NCBI GenBank assembly: GCA_029261995.1
Contig: JAJDAF010000050.1
Span: 62,001 to 126,000, forward strand
Direction: 5' to 3'
DNA from: Candidatus Zhuqueibacterota bacterium
GTDB taxonomy: Bacteria > Zhuqueibacterota > Zhuqueibacteria > Oceanimicrobiales > Oceanimicrobiaceae
DNA length: 64,000 nt
In this document: positions 24,835 through 32,847 of the stretch, one piece after another
How the letters are laid out: each line of letters begins with the position of its first letter
Position numbering within the stretch: position 1 is the stretch's first letter
Program-made: the position numbers and the translations under genes
The notes under the pieces: model-generated
The model's database searches: none
What the model was told of the DNA's origin: nothing
The model's input: the letters and a program-made list of their open reading frames with translations, nothing else

Positions 24835-26232
24835 ATGGAGAAAGCCCCTTCTATTCTGGCAGTTGACGACGAACAAGATTTCGTCCAGACGCTCAGTGAT
24901 ATTCTGAACAAAGACGGCTACAGCGTTGTCACCTCATGCTCCGGCTATGAGGCGCTGCAGATGCTCAGTATTCGACCGTTTGACCTGGTGGTGCTGGATC
25001 TGCACATGCCTCTGATTAGTGGTGTTGACACGCTGAAAAGGATTCACAAGATCGATCCTGGCCTGCCGGTCATTATTCTCACCGCGGATACCACCGTCAA
25101 CACCATCGTTGAGGCGATGAAGCTTGGCGCTTATGATTATTTTGCTAAGCCAATCGAGTGGGAGAAACTTGAGATTGCTATCCGCAACGCTTTGGTGACA
25201 CGCGAGCTACGCAGTGAGGTCAGGCGCCTAAAGGGTCAACTCCAAAACAAGTTTGGCTTCGACCAGGTCGTGGGAAAAAGCAAAAAAATGCTGGAGGTGT
25301 TCTCGTCGCTGGAACGTGTGATTGACACGGATGTGACGGTGAGTATTCGTGGCGAGAGTGGCACCGGCAAGGAATTGCTTGCCAGGGCTGTGCATTTTAA
25401 TGGCACGCGCAAAAACCGTCCTTTCGTGGCAGTGAATTGTGCTGCCATCCCGGAGAATCTGCTGGAGAGCGAGCTGTTTGGGCACGAGCGCGGTTCTTTC
25501 ACCGGCGCGGTACAGCGCCGAATCGGCAAGTTTGAGCAGGCAAACGGGGGAACACTTTTCCTCGATGAAATCGGTGACATGGCGCATTCCACGCAAGTTA
25601 AAATCCTGCGCGTTTTGCAGGAACGCCAATTTCAGCGTGTCGGTGGTTCTGAACTGGTTTCAGTGGATGTCCGCGTGATTTCGGCCACCAACAAGCAACT
25701 TGAGGAGGAGATGAAGAATGGCCGCTTCCGGGAGGACTTGTACTATCGCATCAGCGTCTACCCGATCGTGGTACCGCCGTTGCGTCAGCGACGCGACGAC
25801 ATCGCACTTCTCGCAGCGTTTTTCATGGAGAAGTACAACAAGGAATACCGCCGAAAGGTCAAGGCCATTCTGCCGCAGACCATGGATTACTTGATGAGCT
25901 ATGACTGGCCTGGCAATGTGCGCGAACTGGAGAACATTCTCGAGCGGTCATTCCTGAACTCAAGCGACGGGATTTTACTGCCGGAGCACTTGCCAATTAC
26001 GCTGACTTCGTTTCGCGAGCCCATGAGCAACGGAGACACCTTTATTGATTTGAAGAAGGTCGTTTCACTCACCAACCGGATCACGCCGTTGAAAGAACTC
26101 GAGCGCGAAGTGTTGGTGCAGGCACTTCGTTTGACAAACTACAACATGTCGACTGCTGCGTTGGAACTCGGGATTGGGCGCACGACGCTCTATCGCAAAC
26201 TCGAAAAGTATCGCATCGACCTCCGGCGCTGA
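24835..26232 (+). CDS. NtrC-family sigma-54 response regulator (PilR-like)
   Basis: 465 residues in three parts: receiver with phospho-acceptor Asp55 (VVLDLHMPL), sigma-54 AAA+ domain with Walker A GESGTGKE near 173 and the sigma-54-contacting loop as GSFTGA near 220 (the usual GAFTGA with Ser), and a C-terminal Fis-type helix-turn-helix in NMSTAALELGIGRTTLYRKLEKY. The ATG 24835 starts the receiver correctly; an upstream TTG/GTG would only add a leader. Its position between pilB and pilC and the near-perfect sigma-54 promoter of the pilin gene at 27754 make the pilin promoter its likely target. Its kinase may be the soluble HK at 20828. Confidence 0.93.
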   Translation: MEKAPSILAVDDEQDFVQTLSDILNKDGYSVVTSCSGYEALQMLSIRPFDLVVLDLHMPLISGVDTLKRIHKIDPGLPVIILTADTTVNTIVEAMKLGAYDYFAKPIEWEKLEIAIRNALVTRELRSEVRRLKGQLQNKFGFDQVVGKSKKMLEVFSSLERVIDTDVTVSIRGESGTGKELLARAVHFNGTRKNRPFVAVNCAAIPENLLESELFGHERGSFTGAVQRRIGKFEQANGGTLFLDEIGDMAHSTQVKILRVLQERQFQRVGGSELVSVDVRVISATNKQLEEEMKNGRFREDLYYRISVYPIVVPPLRQRRDDIALLAAFFMEKYNKEYRRKVKAILPQTMDYLMSYDWPGNVRELENILERSFLNSSDGILLPEHLPITLTSFREPMSNGDTFIDLKKVVSLTNRITPLKELEREVLVQALRLTNYNMSTAALELGIGRTTLYRKLEKYRIDLRR

Positions 26233-26255
26233 CCTCTGGCCTTCCTGAGACCCTT

Positions 26256-27464
26256 ATGCCTGTGTTCAAATACAAAGCGATGAGCGACAGCGGCGAGGAA
26301 GTCGTTGACGTCATGGAGGCAACAGACTCAGAAAAAGTCGCGGAACAGTTGGAGCAGCTAGGCTATTTGCCCGTTAGTATCGAGGTGGGTGGAAAGAGCA
26401 AGCAACTCAAGCTGTTTGACAAATCTCCCAAAGTCAAAACCCATGAAGTGATCGTTTTCACCAAGCAAATGGTGACCCTGCTCAAGGCCGGAGTACCTTT
26501 GCTTTCGACTCTTGAGGCTCTCGCCGAGCAGGCCGAACACGATGGCCTTGAGTCAATTATTCGCAAGCTTTACGTCGATATCGAAAGCGGCGCCAGTTTT
26601 TCGAATGCTCTGCAGAACCACCCTACCGTTTTTTCCGGCTTGTACATCAACTCCGTCCGCGCGGGAGAAGCTGGCGGAGCCCTGGACGTCGTCCTGGAGC
26701 GTTTGACGCGACTCATGGTACACGACGCTGAAACCACGGCTAGAATCAAATCTGCTATGCGTTATCCGACCATTGTGGTGGCCGCACTGGCTTTGGCCTT
26801 TGTGGCCTTGATGGTGCTGGTTGTGCCGAACTTCATAGACCTGTTCAGCAAAATGAAGGTCGAGCTGCCGCTGCCAACCAATATTCTGATCGGCATGCAC
26901 AGCGCCATCGTCAACTACTGGTATTTCCTGTTGTCAGGTATGCTGGCTAGCTGGCTTGCGTTTAGAAAGTACACCAAAACCGAGCAGGGACTGTATCGCT
27001 GGGACTCGCTGAAGCTTCGGATACCGATTCTGGGCGACCTCAATCTCAAAACGGCAATGTCCCGCTTCACCCGCATGTTCGAGACGCTGAACACCAGTGG
27101 TCTGCCGATTCTGCAAACTTTGGAAATCACGGCGAAGACTGTCGGCAACGTGGTCATTGGCAAGGAAATCGAAAAAGTCACCTACGGCATTCTGCAGGGT
27201 GAGGGACTCGCCGGGCCGCTGAGTGCCGGCAAAATTTTCCCTCCGATGGTCACGAAGATGATTGCCATCGGTGAGCAGTCGGGTTCGCTCGACGATATGC
27301 TCCTGAATGTCTCCCAACACTACGATACCGAGGTGGACTACGCGATAAAGAATCTCACTTCCATGCTCGAACCTGTTTTGACTGTGGCAATGGGGGTCAT
27401 GGTCCTGTTTCTCGCCCTTGCTATCTTCATGCCAATGTGGGACTTAACCAATGCCGTTAAGTAG
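26256..27464 (+). CDS. pilC: Type IV pilus/type II secretion inner-membrane platform protein (PilC/GspF)
   Basis: 402-residue platform protein that anchors the assembly ATPase. Two T2SSF domains in tandem (about 65-190 and 270-390), three membrane helices (near 170-190, 220-240 and 375-395), the typical start MPVFKYKAMSDSGEEV and FTKQMVTLLKAGVPLLSTL. The second copy has FTRMFETLNTSGLPILQTLE and the closing MLEPVLTVAMGVMVLFLALAIFMPMWDL. It is 23 bases after the NtrC-type gene and before the long regulatory region of the pilin. Confidence 0.94.
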   Translation: MPVFKYKAMSDSGEEVVDVMEATDSEKVAEQLEQLGYLPVSIEVGGKSKQLKLFDKSPKVKTHEVIVFTKQMVTLLKAGVPLLSTLEALAEQAEHDGLESIIRKLYVDIESGASFSNALQNHPTVFSGLYINSVRAGEAGGALDVVLERLTRLMVHDAETTARIKSAMRYPTIVVAALALAFVALMVLVVPNFIDLFSKMKVELPLPTNILIGMHSAIVNYWYFLLSGMLASWLAFRKYTKTEQGLYRWDSLKLRIPILGDLNLKTAMSRFTRMFETLNTSGLPILQTLEITAKTVGNVVIGKEIEKVTYGILQGEGLAGPLSAGKIFPPMVTKMIAIGEQSGSLDDMLLNVSQHYDTEVDYAIKNLTSMLEPVLTVAMGVMVLFLALAIFMPMWDLTNAVK

Positions 27465-27648
27465 CCGGAACTTCACGCTGAAATGAACTCGAATTTCAGA
27501 ACGAAACAGCATTCTAGAATGGAAATCGCAAGGGAGTTTTGGGTGAATTTAGCTTTGGAACAGCGTGCCGCTTCGGTACACAGCTTGTTACAGGATTATT
27601 AAAATCAGTTACTTAGGCGGAAGGAAGTGCCTGGTAGCAGTCAAAGTA

Positions 27649-27661
27649 TTCCGGATCGGAA
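27649..27661 (+). promoter_or_regulatory. Inverted repeat upstream of the pilin promoter (enhancer-site candidate)
   Basis: TTCCG-GAT-CGGAA, a perfect 5-3-5 repeat about 93 bases before the -24 element, a usual distance for an activator of the NtrC family. It resembles the repeat at 27740. Confidence 0.4.
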
Positions 27662-27739
27662 CAGCTACAGTCGAGGACTGATGATAAGATTGGTCAACTC
27701 GTAATGTATTGTAAATATAACTCTTAGGTTTATGTGTTG

Positions 27740-27753
27740 TTACGGTATCGTAA
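27740..27753 (+). promoter_or_regulatory. Inverted repeat abutting the -24 element
   Basis: TTACG-GTAT-CGTAA, perfect 5-4-5, ends exactly where the sigma-54 promoter begins. It shares the pattern TT(A/C)CGG(T)ATCG(T/G)AA with the repeat at 27649, so both may bind the same protein. Confidence 0.4.
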
Positions 27754-27770
27754 TTGGCACACGCCTTGCT
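27754..27770 (+). promoter_or_regulatory. Sigma-54 promoter of the major pilin
   Basis: TTGGCAC, five bases, TTGCT: a consensus match to the -24/-12 class with GG and GC ten bases apart. It lies 57 bases before the pilin ATG, which has GGAGG at about 27814. The whole gap 27465-27826 holds only this control region. Confidence 0.85.
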
Positions 27771-27826
27771 TAAGCGAGTGGCATAGTTGCTAACATACTA
27801 ATTCCTAATCCTTCTGGAGGTTTTCG

Positions 27827-28165
27827 ATGAAGAATCAAAGCGGTTTCACATTGATTGAGCTGATCATGGTGATCGTTATTCTCGGGATTCTTGCCGCGAT
27901 TGCTGTGCCGCAGTTCGTTGATTTGGGTGACAAAGCTGAGGCGTCGAATTGCAAATCCAATCAGGCATCAGCGGAAGCTGCCGCGTCAATTGCATATGCC
28001 AACAACGCCATCAATGGCAGCCCAGGTTTTCCGACAGCCCTGGCCGACAGCATGTTCCTGAACCAGGACGTTCCCATGTGTCCGGCTACTAACACTGACA
28101 TCGGTTACGACAACACAAAGGGAACAGCATCGTGTCCAACCTCCATCGCTGATCATGTCCGTTAG
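27827..28165 (+). CDS. pilA: Major type IV pilin-like protein
   Basis: 112-residue prepilin. The six-residue leader MKNQSG ends in Gly, then FTLIELIMVIVILGILAAIAVP with Glu at position 5 of the mature protein. The mature chain of 106 residues has three cysteines (in NCKSN, MCPATN and SCPTS), with the last two likely forming a C-terminal D-loop disulfide. The short globular part resembles compact GspG/geopilin-like pilins. It has its own sigma-54 promoter, a strong ribosome site and a terminator behind it, all as expected for the major subunit made in excess over the minor pilins downstream. Confidence 0.92.
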   Translation: MKNQSGFTLIELIMVIVILGILAAIAVPQFVDLGDKAEASNCKSNQASAEAAASIAYANNAINGSPGFPTALADSMFLNQDVPMCPATNTDIGYDNTKGTASCPTSIADHVR

Positions 28166-28187
28166 TGTCGGGACGCATGATGAACTG

Positions 28188-28229
28188 AAAGGGAAGCCTT
28201 GCGGTTGAAAGGCTTCCCTTTGTCTTTCT
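28188..28229 (+). terminator. Intrinsic terminator after the major pilin
   Basis: AAAGGGAAGCCTT (28188-28200) and AAGGCTTCCCTTT (28209-28221) pair perfectly over 13 bases with an eight-base loop, followed by a T-rich run to 28229. It separates pilin from minor pilin expression. Confidence 0.85.
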
Positions 28230-28250
28230 AACTACGGAGAATATGGAACA

Positions 28251-28757
28251 ATGCGGTGCGCAACCACAAGCTCAAAAGTCGGAGGCTTCACGCTTCTGGA
28301 GCTCGTACTCGTGGTCGCCATGCTTGGTATTCTCTCTTACTTTGCGGTGGCGCAATTCGGCGACGTGTTTCAGCGCGCGCAATACGGCACTCTGCTTAAG
28401 AAAATCACGGCTGACGTCAGGTATGCCCGTGATTTGGCTATGACAGGGGGCGAGGGCACCCAGGTCCACATTGATGTGCAAAATAACCGGTACTATTTGA
28501 AATGGGCAAGCGGCGCTTTTGTCCAGAATCCGGTAGGTGGCGGCGATTTCATGATTGAGCTTGGGACAGACGAGTTCGGAGCCGCGGAGATAACAGGTAC
28601 TTCCTTTGGCGGCGGAAGACTGGATTTTAATTCAGGTGGCATACCGTCAAACGCCGGGCTGACATTTTCAGGCAGGTTGCGGTTGCTGACGCTGAATGAC
28701 ACCAAGCGCATCTTGGTGACCGCCAACACCGGACTACTCCAGCTTGAGGACGAATAA
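28251..28757 (+). CDS. Minor pilin/pseudopilin (GspH/FimT-like)
   Basis: 168 residues. The leader ends in GG before FTLLELVLVVAMLGILSYF (Glu at position 5), followed by AVAQFGDVFQRAQYG and a globular part rich in glycine and beta strands. The order after the pilin and the arrangement of the N-terminal helix followed by a beta-rich domain point to GspH/FimT. There is a GGAG in the 5' flank and no intrinsic promoter that I can see; some read-through of the terminator or a weak promoter must supply the transcript. Confidence 0.85.
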   Translation: MRCATTSSKVGGFTLLELVLVVAMLGILSYFAVAQFGDVFQRAQYGTLLKKITADVRYARDLAMTGGEGTQVHIDVQNNRYYLKWASGAFVQNPVGGGDFMIELGTDEFGAAEITGTSFGGGRLDFNSGGIPSNAGLTFSGRLRLLTLNDTKRILVTANTGLLQLEDE

Positions 28758-28758
28758 C

Positions 28759-29256
28759 TTGAAACCGGCAAAGTCCGCAGACGAGCAAGGCATGACCTTG
28801 ATTGAACTCGTCATCGTGATAGTTGTGGTCGCGGTGCTCGCGAGCTTTGTGTCGCATATCGTCTACTACGAAGTGGAGACGTTCTATGTCGTGACGAATC
28901 GCAAAGAGGGGGTCCAGAACGCCCGGTTTGCAACACAACTCATGTCTCGGGACCTACGCCAAATCATGACGCCCGACAGCATTATCAATGCAACCGCCGA
29001 TTCGATCAAATTCAAAGATATCAATGGGGAGTTGATGACGTATCTCTATCATAACTCGCAGTTGCTGCGCAACGGCGATCTGTTGCTCGACGGCACAACG
29101 ATGTTCGGCTTCTCGTTTGCAGATGATGATGGGAGCGCGATGACGTTCCCGGTGACAGATCCGACACGCATCAGAACGGTATCGTTCTCCCTCACCGCAA
29201 ACACCGCAGGGCAACCTGTGACAACGCAGGTGAGTGTTACGCCGAGAAACTTCTGA
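28759..29256 (+). CDS. Minor pilin/pseudopilin (GspJ/PilW-like)
   Basis: About 165 residues. The leader ends EQG before MTLIELVIVIVVVAVLASF; Met instead of Phe at mature position 1 is an allowed variation. No ATG lies before the leader. The TTG at 28759, one base after the previous stop with GAGG ten bases upstream, gives an eleven-residue leader; a TTG at 28744 would overlap the upstream gene. The mature part has the VQNARFATQLMSRDLRQI helix typical of GspJ/PilW. Confidence 0.8.
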   Translation: MKPAKSADEQGMTLIELVIVIVVVAVLASFVSHIVYYEVETFYVVTNRKEGVQNARFATQLMSRDLRQIMTPDSIINATADSIKFKDINGELMTYLYHNSQLLRNGDLLLDGTTMFGFSFADDDGSAMTFPVTDPTRIRTVSFSLTANTAGQPVTTQVSVTPRNF

Positions 29257-29264
29257 CAACGTTC

Positions 29265-29693
29265 ATGGTGTTTACAAAGCCACAAGAAGCAAATGTTTCA
29301 GCGCGACTGGCAGCGGAGGAGCTAGTGGTTGATGCACGCGGTTTTACTCTGATTGAGCTTGCGCTTGTTATCGTTTTCCTTGGCGTCGCTCTGCTTGCCA
29401 GCATGAATCTCATGTCAGGGGCTCTTTCCAAAAGCATGAAAACTGAGCTTCAGCTTACGGCTGCCGACCTCGCCAATGAAAAAATGGAGTTGATATTCTC
29501 AGATAAGAATACCAAAGGATATGGCTATGTGGCTCAGGGAAGATACGTTCTGGAGACTGATGTTAACGGCAAACTCGGGTTTACACGCCAGGTAGCTGTA
29601 ATCGAGCTTGCAGACAGCAAGAAGGTTGAAGTGCGGATCAGCCATTCCGGCATCGCCGACTTTGTCCTGGTAGCGTACCTTGCGAACTATTGA
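29265..29693 (+). CDS. Minor pilin/pseudopilin (GspI/PilV-like)
   Basis: 142 residues with an unusually long leader of about 26 residues ending ARG before FTLIELALVIVFLGVALLASM. The sequence after the helix, LTAADLANEKMELIFSD, is like GspI/PilV. Long leaders are known for some minor pilins; an internal start closer to the cleavage site would be a GTG near VVDARG (about 29327). Nine bases from the previous gene and overlapped closely by the next, so part of one operon. Confidence 0.82.
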   Translation: MVFTKPQEANVSARLAAEELVVDARGFTLIELALVIVFLGVALLASMNLMSGALSKSMKTELQLTAADLANEKMELIFSDKNTKGYGYVAQGRYVLETDVNGKLGFTRQVAVIELADSKKVEVRISHSGIADFVLVAYLANY

Positions 29694-29700
29694 GTTGACC

Positions 29701-31005
29701 ATGAATCGAATAGCAAACGAACGCGGTGTTTCCCTGGTTCTCGCCATCATGACGGGGTTATTTCTGTCAATTCTGGGCTACGCTACTATTTCGGCCGTGA
29801 TCACTGATGCTAGGAGCAACGCCTCCTACCTACAGTCTATGCGGGCATTCTGGCTTGCGGAGAGCGGCGCAGAGGTTACCAGACGCTGGTTGCGATTTCA
29901 GGACCCACCACCTGAAGGAACCGATCAGTTCATCCATTTGGACCATGTTGCTGCGGGATTGGGAACTTATACGGTTACCATCGACCCAGACGATGGCAAC
30001 GCATCGACCTACCTCAAGAGCTACAAAATTCTGGCAGTCGGCGATGTTGGCGGCGTTCAAAGAAAAATCGAGATTGAACTTAAATCAACAACATTCAACT
30101 ACTACGCCTACATGACCGGGGATGAAGGCGGAACCATCTGGTTCCACGGCGGCGATGTCATCGAGGGGCCGACTCACAGCAATGACCAGATTTCGATTAC
30201 ACAGGACCCGGTATTTATGGGAAAGCTCACCAGTAGTGCCAGTTCATTCAACGAAGGCAGTCCGTTCAATCCAGATTTCAGAGAGGGGTACCAGCTTGAC
30301 GTGCCTGCAATTGCTTTCCCGACTCAGCAGGACATCATCAACAATTACTGGGCATCGAATTCTGAGCCTCCCGGGCTGACCATTGACGCCACCTACGGCA
30401 AGCACAGCAGCATCGTATTTAATAGCGATGGGACTCTGACCTACAACGTCTGGCACTACAACTGGTGGGGATGGCGAATCTATGATATTCTTAACGAAAC
30501 CGTCTCCATTGCCTCGCTGAACGGAATGGTTTGGGTCGATGGCGACGTCAGGGTGGAGGGAACGGTTGACGGTGACGTAAGCGTGGTCTCGACCGACGAC
30601 ATGTACATCACAGACGATGTTGTCTACGCTGATTCTGACGCTGATGGCAAACCAAACCCGAACTCAGACGACCTTCTTGGGCTCATCTCATTCAAGAATA
30701 TCATTGTCAAGGACAATTTCGAAAACAGAAACGATGTAGTAATCAACGCAGCTTTGTTGACCCTCGGCAATTCATTCACGGTGGAGAATTACAACTGGGG
30801 TTCGCCCCGCGGGCATTTGACGATTTGGGGGTCGCTAAGTCAAAAGGTCCGCGGACCCGTCGGGACGTTTAGTTGGGGTGGCTGGACCAGCACCGGATAT
30901 GACAAGGATTATCACTATGATACGCGTCTGGCAGAACGGCCGCCGCCATATTTCCCAGTAACCGGGCAGTATCATTTCGTCTACTGGAAAGAGTTAACTG
31001 AGTAG
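29701..31005 (+). CDS. PilX-like pilus-associated protein with beta-helical C-terminal domain
   Basis: 434 residues. The N-terminus NERGVSLVLAIMTGLFLSILGYATISAV is PilX/GspK-like (GVSL in place of GFTL, no Glu5), followed by SMRAFWLAESGAE, the conserved PilX signature. The remainder is exported, rich in Asp/Gly/Trp, with a middle region WVDGDVRVEGTVDGDVSVVSTDD that looks like stacked beta-helix turns, and a tail RGPVGTFSWGGW...ERPPPYFPVTGQ. It resembles domains in large surface PilX-like proteins in Gram-negative lineages (DUF4900-type, not certain). ATG 29701 follows the previous stop by seven bases. It may form the pilus tip. Confidence 0.75.
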   Translation: MNRIANERGVSLVLAIMTGLFLSILGYATISAVITDARSNASYLQSMRAFWLAESGAEVTRRWLRFQDPPPEGTDQFIHLDHVAAGLGTYTVTIDPDDGNASTYLKSYKILAVGDVGGVQRKIEIELKSTTFNYYAYMTGDEGGTIWFHGGDVIEGPTHSNDQISITQDPVFMGKLTSSASSFNEGSPFNPDFREGYQLDVPAIAFPTQQDIINNYWASNSEPPGLTIDATYGKHSSIVFNSDGTLTYNVWHYNWWGWRIYDILNETVSIASLNGMVWVDGDVRVEGTVDGDVSVVSTDDMYITDDVVYADSDADGKPNPNSDDLLGLISFKNIIVKDNFENRNDVVINAALLTLGNSFTVENYNWGSPRGHLTIWGSLSQKVRGPVGTFSWGGWTSTGYDKDYHYDTRLAERPPPYFPVTGQYHFVYWKELTE

Positions 31006-31029
31006 AGCAAACGGATTTGGAGGCCAGGT

Positions 31030-31233
31030 ATGGCAATTTTCATCAGTGCGGGGGTCTTGTTCTTTTTGCTGAGCGCCCTTTTCTTCTTCGCCCCACGCAT
31101 CCTAGTCAAGATGAGCGAAATCGGTAACAAGTTGATGTTTACCGACCACAATTCGCTCACCTACCGCAAAATCTCGGGAGCCGTCCTTCTTGGAATGAGT
31201 GCTATCATGTTTTACCTGGCTCTCAAGCTTTGA
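31030..31233 (+). CDS. Small two-helix membrane protein
   Basis: 67 residues, two hydrophobic helices (residues 3-24 and 49-66) joined by a polar loop with a tyrosine/arginine turn (LTYRK). A GGAGG about ten bases before the ATG supports translation. No family recognised, but it is the last gene of the pilin run, 24 bases after the PilX-like gene, and may assist the pilus platform. Confidence 0.7.
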   Translation: MAIFISAGVLFFLLSALFFFAPRILVKMSEIGNKLMFTDHNSLTYRKISGAVLLGMSAIMFYLALKL

Positions 31234-31479
31234 TTTTGGTCAAACATTGCAACATCATGACGATAATGAGGGTGAGCATCAAAATATTACAGAAATTTGC
31301 ATAGTTCCTGTTATTGCATTTTTATATATTTGAGGATAGTCAGCCGTGAGTTCGTGTATCATGATAGAACAGAATGCGGCGTGGACTCCGGTGGATGCTT
31401 ATTGTGAGATCTACTCTGAATCTTTGATTTACAAGCACTTGTGAAATCATTGTTCTACTGCCGAGCGTGCGACAGCAAA

Positions 31480-31495
31480 TGGAATGCAATTTGCT
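31480..31495 (+). promoter_or_regulatory. Second sigma-54-like element, before the M23 peptidase gene
   Basis: TGGAAT, five bases, TTGCT with correct GG-GC spacing of ten. The twelve bases TTGCTTAAGCGA from the -12 box on (31491-31502) repeat exactly those at the pilin promoter (27766-27777). It lies 148 bases before the peptidase ATG. The 409-base gap 31234-31642 shows no other feature I can name. Confidence 0.4.
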
Positions 31496-31642
31496 TAAGC
31501 GATACGTTGTTAACCCAAGCCAACAGCAACGACTCCCTACAATATCAAATCCATGGGTGATGGACCGGGGGGAAGGCAGCACGTCGAGCGGCGCTACCGT
31601 GATACGGCTCGACCAACACAAACTTACAGGTGAACCAAATCC

Positions 31643-32578
31643 ATGAGAATTACAAGGCCAAGCAGGTTAGACAAAATACGCCTCATCTTCTTTTCCACTG
31701 GTGAGACCGAGTTTCGGCAGTTTGAGTTCAGTCTGCAACGTGTCCTGCTTTGGATCGTCGCGGCCTCGGTCGTGATGTCATGTTTCTTTTGGGGCTCTGT
31801 TTCAGTTAGCAACAGTCTGTATCGGCACAATACAGACAACTCTCTCGCGAAAACCAATGGCTATCTGAAAAAGAAGATTGTCTCGCTGCAAGGTAACATC
31901 GAAAGCCTGGACAACAAGTTGGCCACGCTGGAAGACGATACGGAAGACCTTGAAGTGCTCGTCGGCCTTACCTCAAGCTCGGCCGACAGTCAGGCGAACA
32001 AGAACCTGATCAACGGAAGCGATCTGGTTTTGGCTTCGGTTCCCGTGGATTACGACTACCAGGCAGACAAGATGTCGGCCTATCTCTCAGCTCTGGAGTC
32101 ACGAGTCAAGAACGCTTCGGTGGTTCAGGGTGTGATTGAAAATCGGTTTCTGCAGGCTCAAAAGAAGATAAAGCACATCCCTTCTATCAAACCGGTCCTG
32201 GGTGCGCGGGTCACGGACAAGTTCGGAATCCGCAAAGACCCGTTCGTCGAGCGGGTGAAGCACCACAAGGGTATTGATCTTTCTGCACGTTATGGCACCA
32301 AGATTTACTCTGCCGCGGCCGGCACCGTCGAGTTCACCAGAGAGCGCTACCGGCTGAACAAAGGTTATGGCCGGGTCGTAATTATGAATCACGGTTATGG
32401 CTACAAGACTCTGTATGGGCATCTTTCCAAGATTCTGGTCAAGCCCGGGCAGAAGGTCAAGCGCTGGGAACTCGTCGGATTGTCCGGCGACACAGGCCGT
32501 GCTACCGGGCCGCACCTACACTATGAGGTTTGGTTGAATAGCCAGGCTCAGAACCCCGAGGATTACATCCTGAATTAG
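31643..32578 (+). CDS. M23-family peptidoglycan peptidase
   Basis: 311 residues. One N-terminal membrane helix (about 34-55) anchors it in the inner membrane; a coiled-coil stretch (about 70-110) leads to the LytM/M23 domain (190-300). The zinc site is complete: HHKGIDLS (His, Asp) near 207, and GPHLHYEVW near 288, with VIMNHGYGYKTLYGHL between. Such proteins cut peptide cross-links in the wall or activate amidases. The end of the pilus locus and a possible sigma-54 element suggest local wall opening for pilus assembly, but this is inference. Confidence 0.92.
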   Translation: MRITRPSRLDKIRLIFFSTGETEFRQFEFSLQRVLLWIVAASVVMSCFFWGSVSVSNSLYRHNTDNSLAKTNGYLKKKIVSLQGNIESLDNKLATLEDDTEDLEVLVGLTSSSADSQANKNLINGSDLVLASVPVDYDYQADKMSAYLSALESRVKNASVVQGVIENRFLQAQKKIKHIPSIKPVLGARVTDKFGIRKDPFVERVKHHKGIDLSARYGTKIYSAAAGTVEFTRERYRLNKGYGRVVIMNHGYGYKTLYGHLSKILVKPGQKVKRWELVGLSGDTGRATGPHLHYEVWLNSQAQNPEDYILN

Positions 32579-32602
32579 GCTCTTGGCGAAAATTCTTGCC
32601 TG

Positions 32603-32711
32603 AAAAGGCCCCGTCCCAATAGAGCGAAGGATCCCAGCAGAGTTCGCCCGAGTTCTGGTTGGCCGTTTCCGAAGTGTTGCCACTTCGGCTACTTTTGGGA
32701 CTGGCCCTTTT
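32603..32711 (+). terminator. Large branched structure ending in a T-run, after the M23 gene
   Basis: Outer helix: AAAAGGCC (32603-32610) and GTCCCAA (32613-32619) pair with TTGGGAC (32695-32701) and GGCC (32703-32706), followed by CTTTTTT. Inside is a perfect hairpin CCGAAGTG-TTGC-CACTTCGG (32669-32688). It could end M23 transcription, or be a small RNA or the first part of a pyr leader. Confidence 0.55.
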
Positions 32712-32715
32712 TTCC

Positions 32716-32744
32716 TTGACAATAGATCAAAATATTAGTAACCT
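32716..32744 (+). promoter_or_regulatory. Possible promoter of the pyrR-pyrB-pyrC operon
   Basis: TTGACA (32716-32721), 17 bases, TAACCT (32739-32744). A start near 32751 leaves about 97 bases of leader that hold the hairpins below. Confidence 0.5.
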
Positions 32745-32771
32745 CATCGCCGAAATGTTCAAGATAATTGT

Positions 32772-32833
32772 TCAGTGAATCACTGATAGCTCATTGATAA
32801 GCGCCTTCTCGTTCAACTGAGAGGGCTTTTTTA
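32772..32833 (+). promoter_or_regulatory. Attenuator in the pyr leader
   Basis: The terminator stem GCCTTCTC (32804-32811) / GAGAGGGC (32820-32827) has one G-U pair and a T-run of six, 14 bases before the pyrR ATG. Upstream is a palindrome TCAGTGA-A-TCACTGA (32773-32787) whose left part (TTCAGT, 32772-32777) can instead pair with ACTGAG (32817-32822) inside the terminator, an antiterminator layout. Regulation by PyrR fits but its known binding-loop consensus is not evident. Confidence 0.6.
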
Positions 32834-32847
32834 TGGATTGATGTCAA

